NCBI GenBank assembly: GCA_003023695.1
Contig: PXYW01000001.1
Coordinates: 122,458-186,457 of the forward strand
Direction of reading: 5' to 3'
From: Sulfobacillus benefaciens
Lineage (GTDB): Bacteria; Bacillota; Sulfobacillia; Sulfobacillales; Sulfobacillaceae
DNA length: 64,000 bases
Part shown: positions 54,620 to 63,800 of the stretch, piece after piece
How positions within the stretch are numbered: position 1 is the first letter of the stretch
Layout of the letters: each line of letters opens with the position of its first letter
Program-made: the position numbers and the translations under genes
The notes under the pieces: model-generated
Database searches by the model: none
Seen by the model: the letters and a program-made list of their open reading frames with translations, nothing else
What the model was told of the DNA's origin: nothing

Positions 54620-55762
54620 ATGGCAGACGCATATATCGTAGATGGACTAAGAACTCCATTTGGCCGCCGCAATGGGGGGTTGTCTCAAGTACGGCCTGAC
54701 GATCTCGCGGCTTTGACCTTGCGCCATTTGGTTGAGCGTACCCATGTCGAGCCCATGGACATCGAAGATGTCCGGCTGGGTTGCGTCACTCAAGTCGGAG
54801 AACAAGGATATAATATTGGCCGCTTAGCACCTTTAATTGCCGGGCTGCCGGTGGAAGTTCCGGGCGTCTCTGTTAACCGCATGTGCGGATCCAGTTTGGA
54901 GACGATCAATCAGTCGGCGCAGGCGATTATGGCCGGAGTGCATGATGTGATGATTGCGGCTGGTGTAGAGTCCATGTCCCGGGTACCTATGGGTTCGGAT
55001 GGCTCTACCTTTAGTGATGGGTTAACCGGTCAATATAATATTGTACCGCAAGGCATTTCCGCCGAAATGATTGCTGAGAAATGGCATTTGAGCCGGGAAC
55101 AACTCGATGCATTTTCTCTGGAAAGTCACCGACGGGCACTCCATTCGCAAGCTGAGGGATATTTTGTCCGGGAAATTTTGCCGGTAGATGCGCCGCAAGC
55201 GGACGGTTCAACCCGCACGATTAGCCAAGATGAAGGTCCGCGAGCGGACACCACCTTAGAGAAAATGGCGACATTGCGCACGGTGTTTAAGCCTGACGGA
55301 GTGGTAACGGCGGCAAACTCCAGCCAGATCACCGACGGAGCCTCGGCATTGCTGTTAGCTTCGGAAACCGCGTTGAAGAAATATGATTGGACGCCACGGG
55401 CGCGGATTGTAGCCATGTCTGTGGTCGGGGTAGACCCGGTTATTATGCTGACAGGACCGATTCCTGCCACGGCAAAGGTATTAAGCAAAGCAGGACTCAA
55501 GTTCTCCGATATGGACGTAGTGGAAATCAACGAAGCTTTTGCTTCCGTGGTGTTGGCCTGGGGAGAAGAATACCATCCCGACTGGAGTCGAGTTAATCCG
55601 CATGGCGGTGCTATTGCGTTAGGCCATCCTTTAGGCGCCTCGGGTGGACGGTTAGTACTGACGGCACTGAATCACTTAGAACGAACCCAAGGTCGATATG
55701 GGCTGGTAACGATGTGTATTGGCTGGGGGATGGCGATTGCCACCATCATCGAACGCCTGTAA
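54620..55762 (+). CDS. Acetyl-CoA C-acyltransferase (thiolase)
   Basis: The 380-residue thiolase cleaves 3-ketoacyl-CoA or condenses acetyl-CoA. The nucleophile Cys89 is in NRMCGSS, the His in GGAIALGHPLGASG (about 337), and the second Cys in MCIGWGMA (about 367), where family members usually have CIGGG. AAGGAGG precedes ATG 54620. The preceding SCP2 and dehydrogenase genes complete a short fatty-acid degradation operon that lacks its own hydratase. Confidence 0.94.
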   Translation: MADAYIVDGLRTPFGRRNGGLSQVRPDDLAALTLRHLVERTHVEPMDIEDVRLGCVTQVGEQGYNIGRLAPLIAGLPVEVPGVSVNRMCGSSLETINQSAQAIMAGVHDVMIAAGVESMSRVPMGSDGSTFSDGLTGQYNIVPQGISAEMIAEKWHLSREQLDAFSLESHRRALHSQAEGYFVREILPVDAPQADGSTRTISQDEGPRADTTLEKMATLRTVFKPDGVVTAANSSQITDGASALLLASETALKKYDWTPRARIVAMSVVGVDPVIMLTGPIPATAKVLSKAGLKFSDMDVVEINEAFASVVLAWGEEYHPDWSRVNPHGGAIALGHPLGASGGRLVLTALNHLERTQGRYGLVTMCIGWGMAIATIIERL

Positions 55763-55788
55763 TCTCTGTGCCAACAGTGTGAATGGCA

Positions 55789-55820
55789 GGGACGCCCGAA
55801 CGGGGGGCGTCCTGTTATTT
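55789..55820. terminator. Terminator between the thiolase and the anti-sigma-like gene
   Basis: GGGACGCCC (55789-55797) and GGGCGTCC (55805-55812) pair and are followed by TGTTATTTTGT on the plus strand. It ends the thiolase operon and overlaps the end of the convergent gene. Confidence 0.75.
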
Positions 55821-57314
55821 TGTGGTGCTGGCCGGTTTGGGGGCAGATTCTACGTAGATATACCACCCGGAATTATATCCGGCAAGGATTTGATTGTCGC
55901 CGATGGTTTGCAAGGGTGTAGCGGGAGCAGTATCAAGGCTAATCGTCGCCGGAGGTTTGATAAAGCCCCAGGTTCCGGTGGCACGTTGCCACTGATACAA
56001 ATAGCCCCCGGGAGCTCCATAGATCAAATTGCCGCTGGGGGTGGCGGCCAATTGGCCAATCCCGATATTGTTGGCCTGCCCTGGTACCGGTAAGATCATC
56101 CATTGCTGTCGGCTATTGGAGTATCGCACCAGGACGGGATTGGTCAGGTTAACCAAGGCGGAAATGGCGCCTGAGGGTGACATCACCATACTTGCAGGCG
56201 CGGCGCCCAATGCCGGGAAATCAGCAACTTCATTCCAATTTTTCCCGTTATTGCGGGTTTCCAGTACCGGCCCAATCCCGTCACCGGAGACTGGCACCAA
56301 AGCCGCAGCAATCATTTTTGGATTTGACGGGTTAATCGCATAATCCTCAACCTGCCACCGATTGGTGTTGACCGACAATAGTGGAGTCCAATGGTTGCCA
56401 TTGTGGCTAGTCATAATCGTGCCGTTAATAATAGCCCAATATTGATGGTTCATTGCTACCAAATTGGAGATGGCAACCGGTCCTATGGCCCATGGGGTCC
56501 AATCGCGTCCCCGATCGAAAGTGAGGTACCCTTGACTTTGTCCCGATGGATTTTCTTCCAATAGCAACGCTTGATCCGGATTGGACGGCAGGGCGGCAAT
56601 AGTATCCGTCTGGGCAGTGCTGGAGTGTCCCGGGGCAGTGGCCCAGTAGGCGGTGGATTGCCCCGTCATGACCGTCCAGGTATTGTTATGCGTCATATAA
56701 ATATTGGGCCCCGCGGCCGCGAAGCTATTAATCGGGCTGAAGGTGCCGGTAATCCATTCGCCGGCCACCGGAGTTTCCGTTGGGTGCGCGGCAATGGGAA
56801 CCCCATTAGAAGGAGTTGCCCCTTCAAAGGTGTACACTGGGATGCCTTGGTCGAACAAGGTGCCCCCGAGCACATGCCGATGGTTGTCAAGTTGTACTGC
56901 AAGCGAGTTTGCCGATACGCCATTGATGGTAAAGTGGCCTGATAAAGACAACGAGTGTCCGGTAGGTACGGCCATGGGATAGGTGTAGTAAATAGGGGAC
57001 ATGCCGCCCACCGACCAATTTCTTCCGGCATTAAGCGCCGTTAATACAGCCCGCACCGAAATCGGTATGGAATATGAGGCCAATGCATGGTTTCCTGTGG
57101 AAACCTGTCCCTTATGCACCGAAGACAGCAGCGGAAACGCAACGAGAAAGAGTCCCGCTGCCGCCGCTGATGACCAGGTCGCCGCCTTCCAACGCCGCTG
57201 GCGAGTCTTGACCATGCGAGCCGGATGCCAGTCCAAGTTGAATTTTAGGTCTAATTCGTGCTCTAGAGCTCGGTCTACTGCGGCACCAACCCGGCTTTCG
57301 AAATCTTCGGTCAC
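55815..57314 (-). CDS. Membrane-anchored anti-sigma-like protein with an Asp-box propeller
   Basis: The 499-residue protein has a short basic cytoplasmic N-terminus, one membrane helix near residues 45-65, and a large external region rich in Trp/Gly repeats. Asp-box (BNR) motifs are seen three times: TFDRGRDW, TSHNGNHW and TRNNGKNW. This points to a beta-propeller sensor. GTG 57314 overlaps the sigma factor stop by 4 bases (GTGA), with GGAGGG 6 bases upstream, so the two are coupled. Anti-sigma action is inferred from this placement; no canonical ZAS motif is present. Confidence 0.7.
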   Translation of the reverse strand: MTEDFESRVGAAVDRALEHELDLKFNLDWHPARMVKTRQRRWKAATWSSAAAAGLFLVAFPLLSSVHKGQVSTGNHALASYSIPISVRAVLTALNAGRNWSVGGMSPIYYTYPMAVPTGHSLSLSGHFTINGVSANSLAVQLDNHRHVLGGTLFDQGIPVYTFEGATPSNGVPIAAHPTETPVAGEWITGTFSPINSFAAAGPNIYMTHNNTWTVMTGQSTAYWATAPGHSSTAQTDTIAALPSNPDQALLLEENPSGQSQGYLTFDRGRDWTPWAIGPVAISNLVAMNHQYWAIINGTIMTSHNGNHWTPLLSVNTNRWQVEDYAINPSNPKMIAAALVPVSGDGIGPVLETRNNGKNWNEVADFPALGAAPASMVMSPSGAISALVNLTNPVLVRYSNSRQQWMILPVPGQANNIGIGQLAATPSGNLIYGAPGGYLYQWQRATGTWGFIKPPATISLDTAPATPLQTIGDNQILAGYNSGWYIYVESAPKPASTTK

Positions 57315-57910
57315 ATCAATCCCTCCTTCCATACCGGTTCCAGTTTCGGTTTTAAGTGTTGTCTTGCCCGGTACAGCCGAGTTTTAACCACTTGCTCGGT
57401 AACCCCCAATGACTTTGCTGTGTCTCGCAAGGAGCGGTCCATGTAATAAAAGAGAAGGATGCATTGACGTTCAGGTACGGATAGCTGCATGACAGCTTCC
57501 AATACCGCTTCATCGTCCAGCGCCAAATGGCTGTCCTCTACCGCAGCCCCCTGGGTTTCAAGGTACTCTGTCGGATCTTCCGGATGTCTCTTAAAATATC
57601 GCATGCGGTCACGGCACAAATTGGTTACAGTATGAAACAACAGAGCAGGACTCAAGGTATCTACTCCGTGCCGCGAAGCATGCCGCCATAACCGAATAAA
57701 GGCTTCTTGAGCAACGTCTTCGGAATCTTGGCGAATATGCAGCGTGACATACGCGTACCGCAACGCCTTGTCCGCATATTGCGTCATGAATTGAGAGAAC
57801 AATTCTTCGTCGCGTGCGTTCGTAACTAGCAACTCCTTTAATACAAAACCCGCGTTTCCATTCACTCGATTTAACGTCGACCAAGAGTGAAAGGTTACCG
57901 AGCCGCACAA
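57311..57910 (-). CDS. ECF-type RNA polymerase sigma factor
   Basis: The protein has sigma region 2 (DSEDVAQEAFIRLWRHA) and region 4 (LSVPERQCILLFYYMDRSLRDTAKSLGVTEQVVKTRLYRARQHLK). The core is of normal ECF length at about 170 residues. The start is uncertain: TTG 57910 gives 199 residues but sits only 3 bases after GGAG, and AAGGAG near 57840 lacks a good start codon downstream. An internal GTG is also possible. It is coupled to the propeller protein. Confidence 0.88.
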   Translation of the reverse strand: MCGSVTFHSWSTLNRVNGNAGFVLKELLVTNARDEELFSQFMTQYADKALRYAYVTLHIRQDSEDVAQEAFIRLWRHASRHGVDTLSPALLFHTVTNLCRDRMRYFKRHPEDPTEYLETQGAAVEDSHLALDDEAVLEAVMQLSVPERQCILLFYYMDRSLRDTAKSLGVTEQVVKTRLYRARQHLKPKLEPVWKEGLM

Positions 57911-57922
57911 ATTTCTCCTGAT

Positions 57923-57951
57923 ATTATCGCAAATTTCTTAGGATACCGTAA
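57923..57951 (-). promoter_or_regulatory. Candidate promoter of the sigma factor operon
   Basis: On the minus strand TTACGG, 17 bases, then GATAAT with an upstream TGC gives an extended -10 promoter just ahead of the sigma gene. Confidence 0.5.
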
Positions 57952-58006
57952 CCTGTTGTCCGTTGTTGGCGTTTTTAGGTTATCATGGTGCAACTAGGAG
58001 GCAACA

Positions 58007-59143
58007 ATGGGGACCAAGTTGGGGGCAATTGCGCTGGCAACTACGCTTTCCTTTGCGGCAGCAGGTTGCGGCGCTACTCATGCGTCGTCAGCGAACGCTG
58101 CAAAAATTCCACGGGCAATGGCTAAGCCAGGTAAACCCATTGCTATTGCCGACGGCCACACCTTTCAGTTGTCAGTGCCCTCCGCCTTGGATGCCAACAA
58201 GCCGGTTAGTGTGGCGGATACCGAACTTGGTATTTTGTACTTGCTGCCGCCCCATTGGATAACGTCCCAAACCCGATGGCAACTCCGATTGGCGCCTACC
58301 ACGGGAACAGCCGACATTGCGCGTGACAGTGTTCTGATGGCCACTTGGACCCTTCCCCATACTACGTTAAGTATTGCCGATGTTACTCAAAATGTTGCGC
58401 TGGTCATTGCCTCGCCGGCACCCGGTGTTGGTGCCAAGGCTTCATTGTGGGCCATTAATCTGGAAAATGGTCAACGCACTAATCTGCATGCCTGGAATCC
58501 AGCCCAATTGTCGGGGCCGCCTTTTGTAGCAGGTCGCGGCGTGGTCGCTTGGTGGAACCCGGGGACGGCAACTGCTACCGTGGCAGACCTGTTAACGGGC
58601 GCTCGGCAAAATTTGGTCGGTGTGGCCAGTGCCGAAGATTTGAGTTTTATCAACGGCGGCCTGGCAATTAACGGAACTCCGGTGGCCTTGCCTTTTTTGA
58701 AGCCGTTTACCCATGTCCTGCCTAAAGGGTTTAAATGGGCCTATCCGGCCGGAGCCTTGAATCCCATCATTGCCGTTCCCGATTCTTGGGTAGTGACCTC
58801 GTTTACTGGGCAAAATAGCGTGGGCATTTTGGCGGTAAATCCCGCTCACCCCAGCCAACATGTCAAAGCCAGTCTCGATGCGTGTGTGGCTTGTTTTGCC
58901 CCCACCGAAAACACCGGGGTGACGGGACCGGATAGCCCGCTCTTAGGAGTACCGGCGGGTACCGCATTTGTTTGGCTCTCGGATCATGCGGTGGCTTATA
59001 CCTTACCTGGCACCTCAACTGCCACCACATACAAACTTCAAGTCACCGAACCTAACGGAGGCGTGGTGGATGCGTCGGCGACCGTGCCAACCAGCTTGAA
59101 AGGAGAAGCCACCACAATATTGAACTCCTTGTGGTGGCCGTAA
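58007..59143 (+). CDS. Putative lipoprotein, propeller-like, divergent from the sigma factor
   Basis: The 378-residue product has a lipobox AAAGCG near residues 17-22 and a low-complexity linker, then a repeated beta-strand pattern (LWAINLENGQRTNL, ATVADLLTGARQNLVG) that suggests a WD40/PQQ-type propeller. ATG 58007 follows GGAGG. It is divergently placed from the ECF sigma operon and may be one of its targets or a ligand-binding partner, but this is inference. I cannot name the family. Confidence 0.65.
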   Translation: MGTKLGAIALATTLSFAAAGCGATHASSANAAKIPRAMAKPGKPIAIADGHTFQLSVPSALDANKPVSVADTELGILYLLPPHWITSQTRWQLRLAPTTGTADIARDSVLMATWTLPHTTLSIADVTQNVALVIASPAPGVGAKASLWAINLENGQRTNLHAWNPAQLSGPPFVAGRGVVAWWNPGTATATVADLLTGARQNLVGVASAEDLSFINGGLAINGTPVALPFLKPFTHVLPKGFKWAYPAGALNPIIAVPDSWVVTSFTGQNSVGILAVNPAHPSQHVKASLDACVACFAPTENTGVTGPDSPLLGVPAGTAFVWLSDHAVAYTLPGTSTATTYKLQVTEPNGGVVDASATVPTSLKGEATTILNSLWWP

Positions 59144-59149
59144 ACGCCT

Positions 59150-59914
59150 TTATTGCCCTAAAACATAGACAGTAACCGGTTGGATACCGAAATTGGAGAC
59201 CACGCTGGGACTGGCATCCATATAAATATCGATGCGGTCTCCCTGAATGGCACCGCCAGTGTCCATGGCTTGTCCCTCAAATCCCCCGCTAGGCAAATTG
59301 TTATCTTGATAGCCTTGTACGTAGACCGTAGATTTCAAGGGAATCACCGAAGGATCCACGGCAATCATGCCCGGCTCCAAGGGCTGGCCAAATGCGTCTA
59401 CTGGTCCATAGGGATAGTTGTCTTGGAGACTCGGCCCGTAAGCGGTGGCTATCATGTGATAGGTAGCAATCACCGGCCGGCCGTCAATTATCTGCGGATT
59501 GTTGCTGGTGGCAGTAGCAGAAGGTGCGCCTTCTCCGGGTGTATAGGCTGGCGTCAAACCGAACCCTGATAAAATGTCCTGCCACGTAATCGGATTAACT
59601 ACCCCTGTGACTGGCAGATTTTCCGCGCTTTGAAATGCCTTCACGCCTGACTCGGTCTCGGGTCCAAAAATTCCGTCCATAGGTCCCACTTGCGAATATC
59701 CCAACAACGCCAGGTCGGCCTGCAACGTCATGACCCAGTGTCCTTGGCTGCCATATGACAGTTGTTGCTGCATCGCAGGGTGCTCGGCTTCTAATTGTTG
59801 CAACGAGACCGACGAGGTAGTGGCAGCAAATACATTCGCTCCAGTGCCGGCCAATGCCACTAGAGGGGCTGTGGCCATAATACTCAGCGCTAATCCCCAG
59901 GTTTTAAGACGCAT
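59150..59914 (-). CDS. Peptidoglycan-binding and 3D-domain cell wall protein
   Basis: The 254-residue exported protein has a signal peptide (about 1-30), a PG_binding_1 domain near 52-110 (SYGSQGHWVMTLQADLALLGY ... GVKAFQSAENLPVTGVV), and a 3D domain near 155-254. The 3D domain shows the conserved Asp pattern in VDPSVIPLKSTVYVQGY, AMDTGGAIQGDRIDIYMD. 3D proteins are lytic transglycosylase-like cell wall enzymes (YocH/SagB-type) needed in growth and spores. ATG 59914 follows AGGAGG by 8 bases. It lies directly behind a c-di-AMP riboswitch. Confidence 0.9.
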   Translation of the reverse strand: MRLKTWGLALSIMATAPLVALAGTGANVFAATTSSVSLQQLEAEHPAMQQQLSYGSQGHWVMTLQADLALLGYSQVGPMDGIFGPETESGVKAFQSAENLPVTGVVNPITWQDILSGFGLTPAYTPGEGAPSATATSNNPQIIDGRPVIATYHMIATAYGPSLQDNYPYGPVDAFGQPLEPGMIAVDPSVIPLKSTVYVQGYQDNNLPSGGFEGQAMDTGGAIQGDRIDIYMDASPSVVSNFGIQPVTVYVLGQ

Positions 59915-59935
59915 CAATGTATCCTCCTCTCGAGT

Positions 59936-60053
59936 AACGCCTCCGAGGTTAGCTGGCGGGTTCGGGAGCGAGAGATACCCTACGAAAAAAATGCTTTCGA
60001 TTCACCCCACACTTTGGTTTCCCCGGTCTCCGGCAAAAGGGAGATTAGGCGCT
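59936..60053 (-). ncRNA. c-di-AMP riboswitch (ydaO/yuaA class)
   Basis: The minus strand carries the conserved elements of the ydaO-yuaA aptamer in order: GCGCCTAATC at the 5' side, CCGGAGACCGGGGAAACC, GGGGTGAATC, GTAGGGTATC, CCGAACCCGCCAGCTAACC and GGAGGCGT at the 3' side; the GCGCC/GGCGT ends form P1. These match the c-di-AMP-binding pseudo-symmetric fold. The 3D-domain gene starts 22 bases later, with its AGGAGG 8 bases after P1, so binding could control its ribosome site. Cell wall hydrolases are common targets of this class. Confidence 0.93.
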
Positions 60054-60315
60054 TAAAACATTTTGCAGGTGAAGTTTACGCGAACTTCAACCATTTGTCA
60101 GAGAGCATAAGCTTGGGTAAGCGAGGCTGTGCCGCAATCACGGGCACAATGATGCAGAGCACCTGTACAGTTCACACAATCTTGATGACATTCCAAATGT
60201 GGCTAGAGACGGAGAAGTTTGACGGACATGAGAGTTCATGCAAAAATCGACAAAGTTTGGATTGCTAGGCCAAAAACACGATAAAATAGGAGAGAGCCAC
60301 AGAGGAGCGGTGTGT

Positions 60316-60855
60316 TTGGAAGGGAACGCGTTGATCATTCCGGTGGAGTTGCCGGAGCCTTTGGAGGAAATTCGCCAACAATATGATCCAGTGGGGTGCA
60401 CGATTCCGGCACATATCACGGTCAGCTTTCCATTTGGCGACCACCCGGATGTACCGAGGGTGTCGCCTCAATTGCTGTCGCTAGCCCAGCAATTTGAACC
60501 CTTTACCGTGGCCTTTCACCAATTGAGCCAATTTGACCAGGGGGACCAGGCGATTGTCATTTTAAAATTGCGCCGATCACGTCGCCTTATGCAATTGTTC
60601 CAGCGGGTTTGGACTGAATTTCCCCAGTATCCGCCATATCAGGGCCAGCATCAGGCGGTGATTCCACACATTACCATTGCACGCTTGCCTGCGTCATCAC
60701 TTAAAATGTTTGGGTCCGTGAGCCAAGTGGTGCAAAAATATCAGCCACAGTTGTCGTGGCGGGTGACTCAATTAATGTTAGTCGTGAATCGCGAGGTTAT
60801 CCATGAACCGCCGCTTCAGTTTATTTTTCCGTTTGCGGGCATATCAATGCCTTAA
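60316..60855 (+). CDS. 2'-5' RNA ligase / YjcG-like phosphoesterase
   Basis: The 179-residue protein has the two HxT/S motifs of the 2H phosphoesterase superfamily: HITVSFPF near 37-44 and HITIARLP near 118-125. Members hydrolyse or ligate 2',5'- or 2',3'-cyclic phosphates in RNA metabolism. TTG 60316 is chosen because GAGGAG stands 8 bases upstream and gives the conserved opening. A candidate promoter TTGGAT-N17-GATAAA lies near 60257-60285. Confidence 0.82.
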   Translation: MEGNALIIPVELPEPLEEIRQQYDPVGCTIPAHITVSFPFGDHPDVPRVSPQLLSLAQQFEPFTVAFHQLSQFDQGDQAIVILKLRRSRRLMQLFQRVWTEFPQYPPYQGQHQAVIPHITIARLPASSLKMFGSVSQVVQKYQPQLSWRVTQLMLVVNREVIHEPPLQFIFPFAGISMP

Positions 60856-60884
60856 ACGATGCCGTGCTTCTTAAGGAGAATTTT

Positions 60885-62054
60885 ATGCCATTTATCATAG
60901 CGGAACCATTGAAGGATCATCGGGAATCATATAGCGAGTATATAGGACGGGGGGGATATCAAGCTTGGGCCAAAGTGCGTGCCATGGAATCCGCTGCTGT
61001 GCGCACTGCGGTGTTGTCAGCAGGGCTGAGGGGACGGGGCGGTGCTGGCTTTCCTACTGCAAAAAAGTGGGAATTGGCCACTTCAGTGGATGCTTCACGT
61101 CGTGTCTTAATCATCAATGGAGCTGAAGGGGAACCTGGTTCATTTAAAGATCGCACGCTTATGACCTTGGCCCCGCACCGCGTCCTTGAGGGTATTCTCA
61201 TTGGGGCCCATGCGATTCAAGCGACCGATATCCTTTTTTATATCAATGATCAGTTTGACGACAGTATCAGTTCGTTGCAACATGCATTGCAAGAAGCCGA
61301 GGAAGCCGGATGGCCGGTAAATACCATAAAACTGCTGCCGGAAACCCATACATATATTGCCGGAGAAGAAACCGCACTTATCAACGCCTTGATGGGAAAG
61401 CCCGCTCAGCCCTGGCACAAGCCGCCATATCCTACCACCCAGGGATATCAAGGTCATCCTACAATTGTTAACAATGTGGAAACGTTGGCTGTGTTGCCGG
61501 TAATCTTTGAACAAGGCATCGCCTGGTTTGTTCGCAACCAACCGATGTTGTTTTCCGTAACTGGCGATGTGAAGCGGCCTGGCGTTTACGAAATGCCGCT
61601 GGGCACTCCGCTGCGTCAGTTGTTGGACCTCGCGGGAGGCCCTTCACAAAGCAGCATCCAAGCCGTGCTGCCCGGTGGGTTCTCCATGCCGTGGCTGAAA
61701 CCCGAGCATTTTGATACCCCGCTCGACTACGAGTCCTTGCGGCACTTAGGCACCGGACTTGGCGCTTCCATTATTGTCATTGGCAACGAACGATCCTTGT
61801 ATGATCAGACATGCCAAATTGCTGATTTTTTCGCCCGGGAGACGTGTGGCAAGTGCCCTTTGTGTGTGCGGGGGACGCGAACCTTAGCAGAGCAAATGGC
61901 CGGTTTGGCAAACAATCTCAATCCGGACACCGTGGGGACATTGGTGTCGTCCGCAAAAAAATTCCGTCATAAAGGGATCTGCTCTTTTCTTGATACGGCT
62001 GCCCACATGGTGGAGGAGTATGCGGTTGCTCTCAACACACCGACTGTGTCGTAG
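60885..62054 (+). CDS. NuoF-like NADH dehydrogenase subunit, stand-alone
   Basis: The 389-residue flavoprotein matches the NuoF/HoxF family: RGRGGAGFPT at about 49-58 for FMN, NGAEGEPGSFKDR and NNVETLAV for NADH, and a 4Fe-4S site with Cys at about 321, 324, 327 (CGKCPLC) and 366 (GICSF). No nuoE or nuoG is next to it. ATG 60885 follows AAGGAG. It may work with a soluble hydrogenase or formate dehydrogenase elsewhere, or as an NAD(P)H oxidoreductase; context does not tell. Confidence 0.88.
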   Translation: MPFIIAEPLKDHRESYSEYIGRGGYQAWAKVRAMESAAVRTAVLSAGLRGRGGAGFPTAKKWELATSVDASRRVLIINGAEGEPGSFKDRTLMTLAPHRVLEGILIGAHAIQATDILFYINDQFDDSISSLQHALQEAEEAGWPVNTIKLLPETHTYIAGEETALINALMGKPAQPWHKPPYPTTQGYQGHPTIVNNVETLAVLPVIFEQGIAWFVRNQPMLFSVTGDVKRPGVYEMPLGTPLRQLLDLAGGPSQSSIQAVLPGGFSMPWLKPEHFDTPLDYESLRHLGTGLGASIIVIGNERSLYDQTCQIADFFARETCGKCPLCVRGTRTLAEQMAGLANNLNPDTVGTLVSSAKKFRHKGICSFLDTAAHMVEEYAVALNTPTVS

Positions 62055-62217
62055 CAGGGGCATATAAATATTGGTTGTCACGTGGCGGCGTGGCCAATTT
62101 GTGGGCCCGCCGCCATTGATTTTGGCAAAAATTTGATGATGTTGTGATAGATGCCCTGTAGGTATGGTATATTTCAGTGAAGAGTACCACTTTCGTTGAC
62201 CTGGGAGGCGATTTCTA

Positions 62218-62334
62218 ATGGACCTAACCATACCGATTGTGTTGCTTCTTGCTTTTGTCGGTGCCTTTGGCAGCGGGTTTTTGATTCACAAGTCTTATAG
62301 CCCGTCAGAAGACGAGGCGAATAACGCAAAATAG
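62218..62334 (+). CDS. 38-residue single-span membrane peptide
   Basis: The short frame reads MDLTIPIVLLLAFVGAFGSG, one membrane helix, then a charged tail (SPSEDEANNAK). GGGAGGCG stands 8 bases upstream of ATG 62218. It lies 164 bases after the NuoF-like gene. Small size limits certainty, but the ribosome site and helix support a real gene. Confidence 0.55.
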   Translation: MDLTIPIVLLLAFVGAFGSGFLIHKSYSPSEDEANNAK

Positions 62335-62578
62335 GACGCGCAACCGCGGATTGCAATAGGATCAAGGCCTTTTTGCATTATTGCCTAACCCCACGAGCAG
62401 ATTATAATCCCTGGGGCCAGAAGGCTTCATTTTAGGGCGCCCAGGCCCACGATATCGTCTATGTCCAACAGGCAGACAGTATGTAGAGCTGTCACCTGCC
62501 AGTTCAATTGATCGCTTTTTCATCCGGTGCAGTTGATGCCGTCACCACTAATGGTCTTCCAAGAACGCGGGTTAATTC

Positions 62579-63800
62579 GTGAAATCATACAAAATTGCCG
62601 GAGTCGCGATGGTGGCTTCACTGGCGGGCGTGATTGCAGGATGTCGAACCCATAGTGCCACGACAAGTGCATCTGCGAAGTATGGTGGTACTGCGGTGAT
62701 CGCCACATCGCCGGACCTCGGACCGAATTGGTTTTTCCCTATGCTGCCGCTACAGGCGGATACCGACATCAACATGCAAGTAGAAGCTTTAATGTATAAG
62801 CCTCTACTGGATATCACTCCAACTGACGGAATCGATTGGACGAAATCTCTCGTCTCCCATATCCAAACCAACGCATCGGGAACCCGTTACGTCCTGACGT
62901 TAAACCGTAAGTGGCACTGGTCAAATGGACATCACGTGACCGCCCAGGACGTGGTATTTACCTGGCATATTATGGACGGCGCTAGTCAGCCTACAGCGCC
63001 GTGGGGCTTTGCTGGCGCAGGATTTGGGGGAATTCCGAGCAGAATTGAAAGTGTGTCTGCATTGGGACCCTATACTGTGGTATTTACGCTTAACAAAGCG
63101 TCAAACCAAGTATGGTTTGAACACAATGCCTTGGCTCAAATATCGCCAATTCCTCAGTCGATCTGGAATAAGTATCCTCATAATCTAGATCGCGAATTAA
63201 GTTACATTGAATCGGTGGCCAACAGCCCGCTAAACCCAGATTACCAAGTGGTTGACGGACCGTTCCGACCTAGCGCATTTGTTGCAGATTCTCATTGGAC
63301 GTTTGTCAAAAACCCCCGTTATGATGGGCATCAAGCGTATTTAAATAAACTGGTGTTTCAGTATGAGACCCAATCTACTCAAGAATTTACGGAGTTAAAG
63401 ACCGGGGTTGTCAATGTCGGGTATGTCCCCACGGCATTAATCTCTTCCAAATCGTTATTGACCCAAGATAGTATCAGCCAGGAATACGCCTTTGGTTTTA
63501 ATTTCATCCATCCAAACTTTAGTCCCCAGGCTCCGAATGGGATTGGGCCGGTACTCAATAATTTGTATGTGCGCCAGGCGTTGCAGGAAGGGATTGATCA
63601 GCCAGGAATTGTGCAATCGTTGTATCACGGCATTGGGGTCACCGAGAACGGACCCTTGGCTAGCCAGCCACCAACCATCTATTACGATCCGGCTCTTTCC
63701 CGCGATGGCTATCCGTTTGATCCCAAAGCGGGCAAGCAATTGCTGCTGAACCATGGGTGGAGATTGGTCAATGGAGTCATGACCAAGGGGAAGCAACGTC
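62579..63800 (+). pseudogene. Peptide/nickel ABC substrate-binding protein gene, cut by an IS element
   Basis: The frame starts at GTG 62579 with a lipobox AGVIAGC near residues 17-23 and a family-5 (OppA/DppA) solute-binding core: YGGTAVIATSPDLG, WHWSNGHHVTAQDVVFTWHI, RQALQEGIDQPGIVQSLYHG and NGVMTKGKQRLE. The family is normally 550-600 residues, but similarity ends at about codon 407, where an IS200/IS605 right end begins. The frame reads on to a stop at 63925 inside the insertion. The 3' part is beyond the window or lost. Confidence 0.85.
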
